From Thiohalocapsa sp963695445 (lineage in GTDB: Bacteria > Pseudomonadota > Gammaproteobacteria > Chromatiales > Chromatiaceae): a stretch of DNA of 64,000 bases. Position 1 is the first letter of the stretch. Each line of letters starts with the position of its first letter. The stretch lies in the NCBI GenBank assembly GCA_963695445.1, contig CAVOGV010000036.1, forward strand, positions 124,001-188,000, given 5' to 3'. Shown piece after piece: positions 51,272 through 60,870 of the stretch. The position numbers and the translations under genes are program-made. The notes under the pieces were generated by a model. That model did no database searches and was not told where the DNA came from. It was given only the letters and a program-made list of their open reading frames with translations.

Positions 51272-51499
51272 GCAACACCCTCCATCGGTCTTACGCGCAG
51301 CGCTATCTTGGCTGCGAGTCGCTCCCGGGATTTTGGTCGCACAGCGCGGCCGCGGCGAGTCCAACACGAGGTTCGTGAAGGGCGCGGCGCTGCTCTCCCC
51401 GATAGCCCCTCGTCCTGCGAAATTCTCACTTGGCGACCCCATTTGCTGGAATAGCGGCAGCGGTCCCATGCCGCGGCCATGGCGTCGGATTTCACACTC

Positions 51500-52303
51500 A
51501 TGTCTCAGCTCGGTCTCTGTTTTCTCGGTGTCGGCAATTCGCAGGCGGCGGCTTTGGGTTCGTCGTCGGCGGTGTTGGAGGTCGGCGACGAGCCGAGGTT
51601 GCTGATCGACTGCGGACCGGACACGCTGGAGGCTTATACGGCGCGCTATGGCGACTGGCCGCGTGCGTTGTTCATCACTCACGCGCACTTCGATCACGTC
51701 GGTGGGGTTGAAGGGCTCTACTATCGGCTCGCGACCATACACGAGAGCCCTGCGCCGGTTCGCTTGTACGTTCCGGTCACGCTGATTCCCGTCCTGCAGC
51801 GCCGGCTGGCGGATTATCCGAACCTGCTTGCCGAGGGTGGCAGCAACTTTTGGGACGTGTTTCAGCTGATTCCGGTGTCCGAGGGGTTTTGGCATCAGGA
51901 CTGGCGATTCACGGTGTTTCCGGTACGTCACCACGAGTACCTGAGTGCTTTCGGGTTGGCGCTGGAAGGCACGTTTCTTTACAGCGGCGATACGCGGCCA
52001 ATCCCGGAGGTGGTAAATCTCTATGCGAACCGCGGCGAGTGGATCTTTCACGATTGTTGCAGCGTCTCCAATCCCTCCCACACCGGCGCGGACGACCTGA
52101 TGGCCGAGTACAAGCCAGAGCAGTGGCGGCGCATGGTGCTCTACCACTACGAGTCGGAGCAGGCCGGCAAGCTGCTCGAGGCCCGCGGCCTGACCGTCGC
52201 CCATCGCGGGCAGCGTTTCCCGCTGGACCAACGGCCACAGTTGACGGCCGACGCGGTTGCACCTGGTCAGGTGCGGCGTTTGCCCGGTGCGGTAGGCTGG
52301 TAG
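51500..52303 (+). CDS. MBL-fold metallo-hydrolase
   Basis: 267-aa metallo-beta-lactamase-fold hydrolase resembling the RNase Z/PhnP group. Start ATG 51500 gives MSQLGLCFLGVGNSQA; an in-frame ATG lies seven codons earlier. The zinc motif is THAHFDHVGG (HxHxDH), with further ligands in PVRHHEY, YSGDTRP and the terminal HYES/H region. Substrate not predictable; small-molecule or nucleic-acid phosphodiester are both known in the fold. A Nudix gene follows after 37 bp. Confidence 0.82.
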   Translation: MSQLGLCFLGVGNSQAAALGSSSAVLEVGDEPRLLIDCGPDTLEAYTARYGDWPRALFITHAHFDHVGGVEGLYYRLATIHESPAPVRLYVPVTLIPVLQRRLADYPNLLAEGGSNFWDVFQLIPVSEGFWHQDWRFTVFPVRHHEYLSAFGLALEGTFLYSGDTRPIPEVVNLYANRGEWIFHDCCSVSNPSHTGADDLMAEYKPEQWRRMVLYHYESEQAGKLLEARGLTVAHRGQRFPLDQRPQLTADAVAPGQVRRLPGAVGW

Positions 52304-52340
52304 ACTTCTCGTCGGGTTTGCGATCGGCGGATCATCACAG

Positions 52341-52925
52341 ATGTGTAAGACAGACAAGCAATCCGGGGCCGTGGCGGACAGCGGGCGAAGGACCGTCTTT
52401 CAGGGCAAGGTGGTGGATGTAGGCGTCGAACGCGTGCGCTTGCCCACCGGCCGTGAGGTTGATCTGGAGGTGATTCGCCATCCCGGCGGCGCCGCGGCCG
52501 TTGCCGTCGATGATCGCCAGCGTGTCTGTCTGCTGCGACAATACCGGCATGTCACCGGTGGCTGGCTGTGGGAGCTGCCGGCGGGAAAGCTCGACCCGGG
52601 CGAGGGTCCGGCCGCTACCGCTGAGCGAGAGCTGGCCGAGGAGGCCGGCGTCTTCGCGGCCACTTGGGACTCCCTGGGCCGCATGCACAGCTCCCCTGGC
52701 GTGTTTACCGAGATCATCTACCTTTACCTGGCCCGCGGTCTCAGTGAGGTGGATCTCGGCCACGAGGCCGATGAGGTCATCGAGGTGCATTGGCTGCCGT
52801 TGGTCGACGCCTTGGCCTGGTGCGCCGACGGTACCATCACCGATGCCAAGACACTGATCGGGTTGTATCGAGCGGACGCGACGCTGCGGACGGCGGCCGC
52901 GGAAGTGCACTCCGCTACGTCGTGA
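52341..52925 (+). CDS. Nudix hydrolase (ADP-ribose pyrophosphatase-like)
   Basis: 194-aa hydrolase of nucleoside-diphosphate derivatives. The Nudix box is GKLDPGEGPAATAERELAEE then AGV (G-x5-E-x7-REL-x-EE-x-G). VCLLRQYRHVTGGWLWELPAG is the pattern of ADP-sugar pyrophosphatases (NudF-like). Acts on ADP-ribose or a related nucleotide sugar by inference. ATG 52341. Confidence 0.88.
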   Translation: MCKTDKQSGAVADSGRRTVFQGKVVDVGVERVRLPTGREVDLEVIRHPGGAAAVAVDDRQRVCLLRQYRHVTGGWLWELPAGKLDPGEGPAATAERELAEEAGVFAATWDSLGRMHSSPGVFTEIIYLYLARGLSEVDLGHEADEVIEVHWLPLVDALAWCADGTITDAKTLIGLYRADATLRTAAAEVHSATS

Positions 52926-53063
52926 CTCAGCTGGTTTTCGCATGTCCCGGCTTCAAGCCGTTGTCGGCATGGGCCGGTCTCGTTGCCGTAACCGCCGCCG
53001 GGTGCGGGACGAGTTCATTCGCCCCTACAAACGGGTTGCCTCTTCTCCGGGGCCGATGGCCGG

Positions 53064-53813
53064 TCAGGCGGCAGATTCCCTTGCGCCGAGCCAGCGCTCA
53101 CGCCACCCGTCGTAGCGCTGTATCAAGCCTTGCAACGCGCTGCGTTCTAGCGGTCTGAGACCGCTCAGCAGCAAGGTCTTGGCGCCGCTGCCGACGGGTT
53201 CGGCGCCGAGGCGCCACTCGAACCTGAGGTGCGCCCTGGCGCGCTTGCCATCGATTTCCAGCCTGCTTTCTACAAGCTCCAGCCGCAGTTCGGGCATCGC
53301 CGATTCCGGATAGTCGACAGCGGTCAGTTCGAATCCCATCCCTTCATAAATCACCAGCGGTCGGTCCGGATTGATCATCGCGCCGTGCTGTTCCATCAGC
53401 GGGACCAGAATATGGGGGAAGTTTCGCCCAGAGAAACTGACATAACAGCGGACCAACTGTTCGATGATGCGCGTATCACGGGTCAGTTCGCCGGCGCGTT
53501 CCACTCGCACCAGGGTCTTGTCACCGCCCGTCAGAGCGAACGCCGGTGTGGCTTGCGTCGGGATGCGTAGCGCCATGTTCGCCACCGCCATGCCTTCGAA
53601 GTGCAAGCGCATGGATTGGCTCAGACCCTGACGCGTCAACACCAGCGCGAAGAGCAGATCGCCGGGTACGCAAAAGCGCGAATTGCCCGCGTCGTGCAAC
53701 GGATTGAAGTCGCCAGCTACGCCCTTGGCGAAGTCGCTGCCCTGTTCGGCGCTGACGTTGCAGAGGTCGCCGGTGGCGTTGTGGTAGGGGTCGAGCAACA
53801 TGGATGTATGCAT
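53064..53813 (-). CDS. DUF3581 family protein
   Basis: 249-aa soluble protein. SAEQGSDFAKGVAGDFNPLHD and CVPGDLLFALVLTRQGLSQ match the DUF3581 family, whose hot-dog/MaoC-like character is suggested by DFNPLHD. Function unknown. ATG 53813 chosen; ATG 53801 is close behind. The further in-frame extension reads through hexanucleotide repeats and is rejected. Confidence 0.75.
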   Translation of the reverse strand: MHTSMLLDPYHNATGDLCNVSAEQGSDFAKGVAGDFNPLHDAGNSRFCVPGDLLFALVLTRQGLSQSMRLHFEGMAVANMALRIPTQATPAFALTGGDKTLVRVERAGELTRDTRIIEQLVRCYVSFSGRNFPHILVPLMEQHGAMINPDRPLVIYEGMGFELTAVDYPESAMPELRLELVESRLEIDGKRARAHLRFEWRLGAEPVGSGAKTLLLSGLRPLERSALQGLIQRYDGWRERWLGARESAA

Positions 53814-53854
53814 AACAGGAAAGGGCCGGAACCAAAGACGGCGTTGGAGCCTCC

Positions 53855-53945
53855 GCTCGTTGTCGTTGTCGTTGTCGGGTATCTGGATGCATTCGATTAC
53901 GACCACGACACGACAACGACAACGACCACGACCACGACCACGAAT
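53855..53945. repeat. Hexanucleotide inverted tracts, second copy
   Basis: A (GTTGTC)n tract at 53857-53876 faces (GACAAC)n and (GACCAC)n tracts at 53899-53942. The joint GTCGTAATCGA seen at 20086 recurs here inverted, showing that both loci belong to one family. Lies in the gap before sucrose synthase's end. Confidence 0.75.
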
Positions 53946-53984
53946 TGTTCTTGGCCATGTGTTCAAGGATTGGCGCGCCAGCGT

Positions 53985-56384
53985 TCAATTCAGGCGCGCC
54001 AACGGTCGGTACTGCAATCCGTAGAACATCTCCAGATAGCGCTTGGTCTCGGCGCGATCCAGGTCGGTGACGAACTTCCAGAAGCCGTAGACCCGCGACA
54101 GAGTCATCATGCGCTCGGCATAGCGGCGCCAGGTATAGCGAGCGTCGACACGGGCGAGGGCGCCGGCGGACAGTGCATCCCAGTGGCTCGGGTCGTCGGT
54201 GCAGCGGCGGAAGAATTCGGCGATCAGGCCGGCGGCGTCGATGCCGTGGTTGGGGTCGATGTGAAAGCCGGAGATGCCATCCTCGATGATCTCCAGCGGG
54301 CCGCCGTAACAGGTGGCGAAGGTGGGCAGACCGCAGGCCATGGCCTCGATCACGGTCAGGCCGAAGGCCTCAAACAGGGCCGGCTGTACGAACGCGCCGC
54401 GCCGGTCGGCAATGCTGCGATACAGTTCGCCGGCCAGTTGTTTTTCTAGATGGATACCAAGCCAGCGCACCTGCTGGTGCAGGCCATGCAGTTCAAACAA
54501 ATGGTGCATGGTGCCGATCTGTTCGCGCTCCTCGTCGTCGCCGGAGCGATTGGCGTCGACGTGGCCGGCGACCACTAACAGGTTGGCCTGTTCGCGCAGT
54601 TCCGGGCTGCGGCCATACCAGTCCACCAGTCCGGCAATGTTCTTGATGTGGTCGAGCCGGGCCATGGTGAACAGCAGCGGCTTGTCGTGGTCCGCCAGTA
54701 CGCCGCGCGTATCACCGGGGCGCTCGCCGCCGTAGATCAGGTCGTCGATCTCAGGCTTCAGATGGCTGAGCCGATGCTCGGAGTCGGAGTACGGAAAATA
54801 GACGTCTTCGTTGGCGCCGGGGGAGACGATGTTGAACTTGGGATCATAGACGTCGACGCCGGAAACGACGCGATACAGTCCCGGCATCGTGAAATGCTCA
54901 TAGCTCTCGTACTGACCGACGCTGTCGTCGGTGCCGGCGATCTCCTGATAGGTGCTGGTGATAATGAAGTCGGCGCTGTTCATCGCGATCAGGTCGGCGG
55001 TGAACTGGGCCGAGAAGTGGTAACGCTCCTCGTTGTCGCGCCAGTACAGGTCGGAGAACAGGTACTTGGTCTTTTCCAGCGCGTGGGCGATGTTGCACTG
55101 GCTGACGCCGAGCCGATGCGACATCAGCGAGGCCACCAGGTTGCCGTCCGAGTAGTTGCCGATGATCAGGTCGGGCCGGTCGCCGAGTTCCGCCAGCAGT
55201 TCGCGCTCGGCGTCCAGCGCATAGCGCTCCAGGTAGGGCCAGATGCGAAAGCGGGAGATCCAGTGCGGCATCACCTCGCCGGCATCGTTGCGGAACGGTA
55301 CCCGCAGAATGGCCGCGTTGCGGGTGCCGGCGATGGGCTCCAGGCGCTGGTTGCAGGAGGTGCCCTCGGCCTCCGGGATCAGGCGGCTCAGAACGATCAC
55401 CCGGGGTTCCAGATCGATGCCCTGTTCCGCCAGGCGTTGGTGCATCTCCCGTTCCAGCGCACGCACCTGGTCCAGGATGTAGACCACCTGGCCGCCGGTG
55501 TCGGGGCGGCCCAGCACGTTCGACTGCCCGAACCAGCCGTGCGGCGACAGGATGGCGATGGAGAAGATCATCGGCACCCGGCTCAGGAACTGCTCCAGCG
55601 ACTGCGGCGAGGGCGCCTCCAAGATGTCCAGCAGCAGTCCCATGCTGTCGCGAACGCGGCCCACGTCGTTGCCCCAGCCGGGCTCGAAACCCAGCGCACG
55701 CAGGTCCGCCGTCAGCTCGGTGGCGGGGGTCTGCGCTGGGCGGCGACGCAGCGGGATCAGCGCTTGGCGCAGGGCATTGCGCAACTCGGTCACGCTATTG
55801 ACGGCGTCGCTGAGCATCAGTTGTTGGCCGCGATAGCTGTGCATGCGCAGAAAATGCAGCAGGCGCTGATCGCCCTTGCCGATCTCCTCGAACAGCCGGC
55901 TCGACAGGGAGCGGTTCAGGAACTCGACACCGCGACCGATCGAGCCCTCTTCGCGCAGCTTGTAGCGGTCGCGGTCGAACGGCGCCATGTCGATCTCGAG
56001 GCCGAAGGGGTCTTCGTTGCCGCCGGTGGCGAGGTGCTCTTTGAAGGCCAGGTACTGCGCGACGGAGACCTCGTGCAGATCCATGGTCTCCAGATGGATG
56101 CGCAGATACTCCCAGCGCGCGATACGCCGACGCAGCGCCAGATACACCCAGGAGGCATCGATGGCCGCCTCCTGACATTGCGACAGGGTGCGCGCCAGCA
56201 CCGTCTCGGTTAGGGTCGGGTCTTCGTCGCACAGGTGCTCGATGGCGTCGCGTAGATCGCTCTGCAGCAGAAACGCCCGCCCCAGACCAATCAGGTGGTG
56301 CAGCACCCGATGGGACTGGCTGCGCTGGGCATTCAGAAAATCGATCAGCGCGGGGATGGCGGGCGTGGACAATTCCGTTTCCAT
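53985..56384 (-). CDS. susA: Sucrose synthase
   Basis: 799-aa GT4 enzyme that interconverts sucrose + NDP with NDP-glucose + fructose. The N-terminal regulatory domain (about 1-250) precedes the GT-B catalytic part: DTGGQVVYILDQVRALE, IAHALEKTKYLFSD, the E-x7-E motif in EAFGLTVIEAMACGLPTFA and the family-typical KPLLFTMARLDHIKNI. ATG 56384 overlaps the fructokinase stop (TGATG), so translation is coupled. Works with the fructokinase to channel fructose. Sucrose metabolism fits an osmolyte role in salt-adapted purple bacteria (inference). Confidence 0.94.
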   Translation of the reverse strand: METELSTPAIPALIDFLNAQRSQSHRVLHHLIGLGRAFLLQSDLRDAIEHLCDEDPTLTETVLARTLSQCQEAAIDASWVYLALRRRIARWEYLRIHLETMDLHEVSVAQYLAFKEHLATGGNEDPFGLEIDMAPFDRDRYKLREEGSIGRGVEFLNRSLSSRLFEEIGKGDQRLLHFLRMHSYRGQQLMLSDAVNSVTELRNALRQALIPLRRRPAQTPATELTADLRALGFEPGWGNDVGRVRDSMGLLLDILEAPSPQSLEQFLSRVPMIFSIAILSPHGWFGQSNVLGRPDTGGQVVYILDQVRALEREMHQRLAEQGIDLEPRVIVLSRLIPEAEGTSCNQRLEPIAGTRNAAILRVPFRNDAGEVMPHWISRFRIWPYLERYALDAERELLAELGDRPDLIIGNYSDGNLVASLMSHRLGVSQCNIAHALEKTKYLFSDLYWRDNEERYHFSAQFTADLIAMNSADFIITSTYQEIAGTDDSVGQYESYEHFTMPGLYRVVSGVDVYDPKFNIVSPGANEDVYFPYSDSEHRLSHLKPEIDDLIYGGERPGDTRGVLADHDKPLLFTMARLDHIKNIAGLVDWYGRSPELREQANLLVVAGHVDANRSGDDEEREQIGTMHHLFELHGLHQQVRWLGIHLEKQLAGELYRSIADRRGAFVQPALFEAFGLTVIEAMACGLPTFATCYGGPLEIIEDGISGFHIDPNHGIDAAGLIAEFFRRCTDDPSHWDALSAGALARVDARYTWRRYAERMMTLSRVYGFWKFVTDLDRAETKRYLEMFYGLQYRPLARLN

Positions 56385-57277
56385 CAGAGGCCCCATTCCC
56401 GCGCGAAGCCGGCGTAGAAGTCGGGATCTTCGACCGTGGCACCGCGCCGACCGACCATGGCGGAGGCGAAGGTCTGTGCCCGCTCCAGGCTCTGTTGCAG
56501 CGGCCAATCACGCAGTAGACCGAGGATCAGCACCGACGCGAAGCCGTCGCCGGCACCGACCGCGTCCACCACCTGTACGCTGGCCGCCGGCGCAACCCGA
56601 CAGTGCTCGCCCGCGGCATTCAGGGCAAACGCCCCCGCGGCGCCAAGGGTCGCGATGACCAGCTCCAGCCCATGCTGCTCCAGCAGCAACCGCGCTCGCT
56701 CCTCGGCCGAGGCACCCGCGGGGGCCAGCAATTCCAGTTCGTCGGCATTCAGCTTGACCCAGGTCGCGGCGCCGATCATCGCCCGCACCCGGTCCTCGTC
56801 CCACCAGGGGTCGCGCAGGTTCACGTCGACGAAGACGGCGGCGTCGAGTCGTGCACGCAGGGCCTCGAACGCCTCGGCGGAATCCCTGCTGCGCAGCGCG
56901 AGGCTGCCGTGATAGAGCAGGCCATTGCCGGGCAGCGTCGGCAGTGCCGCGGCGTCGATGTGGTCGTAGGCGCGATCGGTGACGATGTCGTAGGTCGGCT
57001 CGCCGTCGGCCAACAGCACCTGCACGGTCCCCGTGGCATGCCGCGGATCGCGTTGCAGTCCGATCCGGCTCATGCCCCGGTCCGCCAGGGCCCGTTCGAT
57101 CTGGTCGCCCAGGCCGTCGTTGCCCACTCTGCTGACGAAGACCGGATCGGCCCCGAAGGCCGCCAGGTGGGTCGCGACATTCAGCGGCGCCCCGCCAAGC
57201 ACGTTGGTGCCATCGGGGAAACAGTCGAACAGGGCTTCACCAAAGATGATCGGCGGCGTGGATGGATCGAAGGGCAT
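56384..57277 (-). CDS. Fructokinase (PfkB/ribokinase family)
   Basis: 297-aa sugar kinase. ATG 57277 has GAGG upstream and gives MPFDPSTPPIIFGEALFDCF. The substrate loop GGAPLNVATHLAAFG and the catalytic/anion-hole motif AVGAGDGFASVL are clear. Coupling to sucrose synthase indicates fructose as substrate. Divergent from cydA. Confidence 0.9.
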   Translation of the reverse strand: MPFDPSTPPIIFGEALFDCFPDGTNVLGGAPLNVATHLAAFGADPVFVSRVGNDGLGDQIERALADRGMSRIGLQRDPRHATGTVQVLLADGEPTYDIVTDRAYDHIDAAALPTLPGNGLLYHGSLALRSRDSAEAFEALRARLDAAVFVDVNLRDPWWDEDRVRAMIGAATWVKLNADELELLAPAGASAEERARLLLEQHGLELVIATLGAAGAFALNAAGEHCRVAPAASVQVVDAVGAGDGFASVLILGLLRDWPLQQSLERAQTFASAMVGRRGATVEDPDFYAGFAREWGL

Positions 57278-57717
57278 CGGCAAGGCCTCGGGTCGCAAGT
57301 GTCTGCCTGCATCCTAAGGATCGCTCACGCCGACCGCAACTACCCCGGTACCGCGGCCTGATCTCGGCCGGGCCCGGCATCGCGGACACGACTCGGTAGC
57401 GTCGGCGCTTAGGCTTAGACGCCTGAGCGTATTCTCAGCCGGAGGCGGCGTGAGCAGAATGCCGGGATGCTGACCGGGCTCCCGATCCGAATCGCCAGGC
57501 TGGATGTCCAACTGAGTTACTCGGCATTGAGCAATCGCATTTCCCCTGACCTCTGGCCTCGATAACCTACCCAATCGGCTGGAGTCCCGCCGGCGGCGTG
57601 GTCGCGCGCGGGTGGGGGTGCTGGATGCGATGGAGCCGAATACCGTCTCTTCTTTTGGCGGGTCGGAGTAGCGGGGTGGGGAACGCGCGAGCAATGCGCT
57701 GTCCACGCCTGTTGGCG
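57278..57717. other. Intergenic interval before cydA
   Basis: 440 bp between the divergent fructokinase and cydA genes. Frames seen here look non-coding. No tRNA, REP or family-A repeat is visible; promoters of both genes are presumed here. Confidence 0.4.
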
Positions 57718-57759
57718 TTCACCTGATGGAATTCACCTGATGCCGTTCATCTGATGGAT
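57718..57759. repeat. Three 14-bp tandem repeats before cydA
   Basis: TTCACCTGATGGAA, TTCACCTGATGCCG and TTCATCTGATGGAT follow one another directly, ending 25 bp before the cydA ATG. Could be a slippage product in the leader or a repeated operator. Confidence 0.8.
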
Positions 57760-57784
57760 CCCATGGGCAACCGGAATCACAATC

Positions 57785-59419
57785 ATGCTTGACAGCGCAA
57801 TGATCGAGCTGTCGCGGTGGCAATTTGCTTCTACCGCGATGTATCACTTTCTCTTTGTGCCCCTGACCCTGGGACTGGTTTGGATCCTGGTGATCATGGA
57901 GAGTGTCTACGTTATGACCGGTCGCGAGATCTACCGGGACATGACTAAGTTCTGGGGCAAGTTGTTCGGTATCAACTTTGCACTCGGTGTCACCACCGGC
58001 CTGACCATGGAGTTCCAGTTCGGCATGAACTGGTCCTACTACTCGCACTACGTCGGCGATGTGTTCGGTGCGCCGCTGGCCATCGAGGGGCTGATGGCGT
58101 TTTTCTTGGAGTCCACCTTCATCGGCCTGTTCTTCTTGGGCTGGGAGCGCCTGACCAAGCGCCAGCATCTGGCCGTGACCTTTCTGATGGCGATCGGCTC
58201 GAACCTGTCGGCCATGTGGATTCTGATCGCCAATGGCTGGATGCAGAACCCGGTCGGTTCAATGTTCAGCTTCGAGACCATGCGCATGGAAATGACCAGC
58301 TTCACGGAGCTGCTGCTCAATCCGGTTGCGCAGGTCAAGTTCGTGCATACGGTGGCCGCGGGTTATGTGACCGGGGCGATGTTCGTTGCCGGTATCAGCG
58401 CCTACTACATGCTCAAGGGGCGCGACATGGCCTTTGCCAAGCGGTCGTTCTCGGTGGCCGTGGGCTTCGGGCTGGCGTCGATCCTGTCGGTGATCCTGCT
58501 CGGTGACGAGTCTGGCTACGAGGTCGGCGACGTGCAGCGCGTCAAGCTGGCCGCGATCGAGGCGGAGTGGGACACCGAGCCGGCGCCGGCGGCGTTCACC
58601 GCCTTCGGCCTCCCGAGTAACGAGGACGAAGACACCCACATGGCAGTCAAGATCCCGTTCGCGCTGGGGCTGATCGCAACGCGCTCGCTGGACGAGGAGG
58701 TCGTCGGCCTGAAGGACCTGATGCGACAGCACGAGGTGCGCATCCGCTCCGGCATGGTGGCCTATAAGTATCTGGAACGACTGCGCAACGGCGAGGTCAA
58801 CGACTACAACCGCGGTGCCTTCGAGGAGCACATGGACGATCTCGGCTACGGTCTGCTGCTGAAGCGGTATGTCGAAAATCCCGTCGAGGCGACAGAAGAG
58901 CAGATCCAGATGGCGGTCAAGGACTCCATCCCGAAGGTGGCGCCGGTGTTCTGGGCCTTCCGGATCATGGTCGGTGCCGGCATCTGGATGTTGCTGTTGT
59001 TGGTGCTCGGCTTCTACTTCAACGCCAAACGCGTGGTGCAGGACAAGCGCTGGTTGTTGCGGGCCTTCCTGTTCAGCATTCCGGTGCCTTGGATCGCCGC
59101 CGAGACCGGCTGGTTCGTCGCTGAGTTCGGCCGGCAGCCATGGGCCATCGGCGAGGTGCTGCCGACCTCCATCGCCGCATCCAGCCTGACCGCGGGCGAT
59201 GTCATGTTCAGTCTCGGGGCGTTCATCATCTTCTACACGGCGTTGTTCCTGATCGAGATGTACTTGATGTTCAAGTTCGGTCGCATGGGGCCGAGCTCGC
59301 TGCACACCGGTCGTTACTACCACGAGAAGCAAGCGGCTAAACAGGTCGGCCATGGCTCCGTGTCAGGTGCAGGTCCAGCCCCGGCAACGGCGCCGTCCAA
59401 GCAGGAATCGGGAGACTGA
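57785..59419 (+). CDS. cydA: Cytochrome bd ubiquinol oxidase subunit I
   Basis: 544-aa, about nine-helix subunit carrying hemes b558, b595 and d. MIELSRWQFASTAMYHFLFVPLTLG contains the high-spin heme His; GRQPWAIGEVLPTS near the C-terminus is the signature of the family. The Q-loop (about 250-380) has the quinol-binding segment KIPFALGLIATRS. High oxygen affinity; protects anaerobic photosynthesis and nitrogenase from oxygen. cydB follows after 1 bp. Confidence 0.96.
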   Translation: MLDSAMIELSRWQFASTAMYHFLFVPLTLGLVWILVIMESVYVMTGREIYRDMTKFWGKLFGINFALGVTTGLTMEFQFGMNWSYYSHYVGDVFGAPLAIEGLMAFFLESTFIGLFFLGWERLTKRQHLAVTFLMAIGSNLSAMWILIANGWMQNPVGSMFSFETMRMEMTSFTELLLNPVAQVKFVHTVAAGYVTGAMFVAGISAYYMLKGRDMAFAKRSFSVAVGFGLASILSVILLGDESGYEVGDVQRVKLAAIEAEWDTEPAPAAFTAFGLPSNEDEDTHMAVKIPFALGLIATRSLDEEVVGLKDLMRQHEVRIRSGMVAYKYLERLRNGEVNDYNRGAFEEHMDDLGYGLLLKRYVENPVEATEEQIQMAVKDSIPKVAPVFWAFRIMVGAGIWMLLLLVLGFYFNAKRVVQDKRWLLRAFLFSIPVPWIAAETGWFVAEFGRQPWAIGEVLPTSIAASSLTAGDVMFSLGAFIIFYTALFLIEMYLMFKFGRMGPSSLHTGRYYHEKQAAKQVGHGSVSGAGPAPATAPSKQESGD

Positions 59420-59420
59420 T

Positions 59421-60563
59421 ATGATCCTCGACTTCGAAACACTGAAGTTTATCTGGTGGGTGCTGGTGGGCGTGCTGTTCATCGGCTTTGCGGTCACCGA
59501 CGGCATGGACATGGGCGTCGGCACGCTGCTGCCCTTCCTGGGTAAGAACGACGACGAGCGGCGCGTCATCATCAACACCGTCGGCCCGCACTGGGACGGC
59601 AATCAGGTGTGGCTGATCACCGCCGGCGGCGCCATCTTCGCGGCCTGGCCGCTGGTCTACGCGGCCGCCTTCTCGGGCTTCTACTTCGCGATGCTGCTGG
59701 CGTTGTTCGCGCTGTTCTTCCGGCCGGTCGGCTTCGACTACCGCAGCAAGATCGCCGATCCGCGCTGGCGCAGCGCCTGGGATTGGGGTCTGTTCATCGG
59801 CGGCGCGGTGCCGGCGCTGGTGTTCGGCATCGCCTTCGGCAATCTGCTGCAGGGCGTGCCATTCCATCTCGACGAGTTCCTTCGGCCCTACTACACGGGC
59901 AGCTTCTTTGGTCTGCTGAATCCGTTTGCGCTGCTGGCGGGGCTCATCAGCCTGGGAATGCTGACCATGCACGGCGCCATCTGGCTGCAACTGCGCACCG
60001 AGGAACCCATCGCGACCCGCGCCAAGCACTGGGCCAAGGTCACCGGGCTGATCACCATCGGTGCCTTCGCGCTGGCCGGCATCTGGCTCAGCATCGGTAT
60101 CGACGGCTTCCGGGTCGTGAGCATGCCGGAGCTGGGCGCCACCCCGAATCCGCTGACCAAGGAGGTCGTGATCGACCCCAGCGCCTGGCTGGCCAACTAT
60201 CGCGACTATCCGCTGACGCTGCTGTTCCCGATCCTCGGCTTTGCCGGTCTCGGCGGGGCGGTGGCGCTGTCGTTGCAGGATCGCGCCGGTCTCGGCCTGA
60301 TCGTGAGCGGCCTCGGCATCACCGGCATCATCATGACCGCGGGCGCGGCGATGTTCCCGTTCATCATGCCGTCCAGCACCATGCCCAACAGCAGCCTGAT
60401 CGCGTGGGATGCCACCTCCAGCCATCTGACGCTCACCGTCATGTTCTGGGCCGCGGCCATCTTCATCCCGATCATCCTGATCTACACCACCTGGACCTAT
60501 CGACGCATGTGGCGCCGGGTGACGGTGGCGGAGATCAAGGCGCAGGATTCATTGGCTTATTAG
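59421..60563 (+). CDS. cydB: Cytochrome bd ubiquinol oxidase subunit II
   Basis: 380-aa, eight-helix structural subunit. MILDFETLKFIWWVLVGVLF is the usual start; GKNDDERRVIINTVGPHWDGNQVWLI is the conserved loop. GGGAG lies just before ATG 59421. A short family-A repeat separates it from cydX. Confidence 0.96.
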   Translation: MILDFETLKFIWWVLVGVLFIGFAVTDGMDMGVGTLLPFLGKNDDERRVIINTVGPHWDGNQVWLITAGGAIFAAWPLVYAAAFSGFYFAMLLALFALFFRPVGFDYRSKIADPRWRSAWDWGLFIGGAVPALVFGIAFGNLLQGVPFHLDEFLRPYYTGSFFGLLNPFALLAGLISLGMLTMHGAIWLQLRTEEPIATRAKHWAKVTGLITIGAFALAGIWLSIGIDGFRVVSMPELGATPNPLTKEVVIDPSAWLANYRDYPLTLLFPILGFAGLGGAVALSLQDRAGLGLIVSGLGITGIIMTAGAAMFPFIMPSSTMPNSSLIAWDATSSHLTLTVMFWAAAIFIPIILIYTTWTYRRMWRRVTVAEIKAQDSLAY

Positions 60564-60582
60564 CGCTGGTGCGCTAAGTGCC

Positions 60583-60629
60583 TAGGGCCGAGGGCCAAGG
60601 GAGTTGACGACTCCCGGCCCTTCGAGACC
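60583..60629 (+). repeat. Dispersed intergenic element, family A, copy 7 (core, inside cyd operon)
   Basis: TAGGGCCGAGGGCCAAGGGA and CTCCCGGCCCTTCGAG form a hairpin between cydB and cydX. The tail is missing. Confidence 0.6.
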
Positions 60630-60672
60630 TTTGATCCTCGGTTTCTTTTCAAAAGCTTGAGGAGTCCAAGAA

Positions 60673-60795
60673 ATGTGGTACTTCTCATGGATACTCGGCG
60701 TGCTGTTGGCCATCGCCTTCGGCATCATCAACGTCATGTGGTACGAGTCGGAGCAATGCCTCGGCGATGCCGATGACGACAAGTTGGATGCCTGA
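60673..60795 (+). CDS. cydX: Cytochrome bd small subunit CydX
   Basis: 40-aa single-helix subunit stabilising the oxidase. MWYFSWILGVLLAIAFGIIN then VMWYESEQCLG is the CydX/CbdX hallmark. GGAG lies eight bases before ATG 60673. Too short for routine gene finding, but fully typical in sequence and position. Confidence 0.93.
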   Translation: MWYFSWILGVLLAIAFGIINVMWYESEQCLGDADDDKLDA

Positions 60796-60843
60796 TGTCG
60801 GATACAGCGTGGTCTGATGGCCGCGTCGATGTCGGTTGATGAG

Positions 60844-60870
60844 CGCGGCCTGCGGGCCGCGTTTGTTGTT
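60844..60870 (+). terminator. Terminator after cydABX
   Basis: CGCGGCC (60844-60850) pairs with GGCCGCG (60855-60861) across TGCG, followed by TTTGTTGTT. About 50 bp after the cydX stop. Confidence 0.7.

Noticed and set aside
53814..53966. N-terminal extension of the DUF3581 protein through the hexamer tract
   Set aside because: The extension encodes Arg/Gly and Asp/Asn runs from the nucleotide repeat and does not resemble the family start.
57314..57706. 130-codon minus-strand frame before cydA
   Set aside because: Ser/Arg/Pro-rich with no start context and no family resemblance; treated as non-coding.
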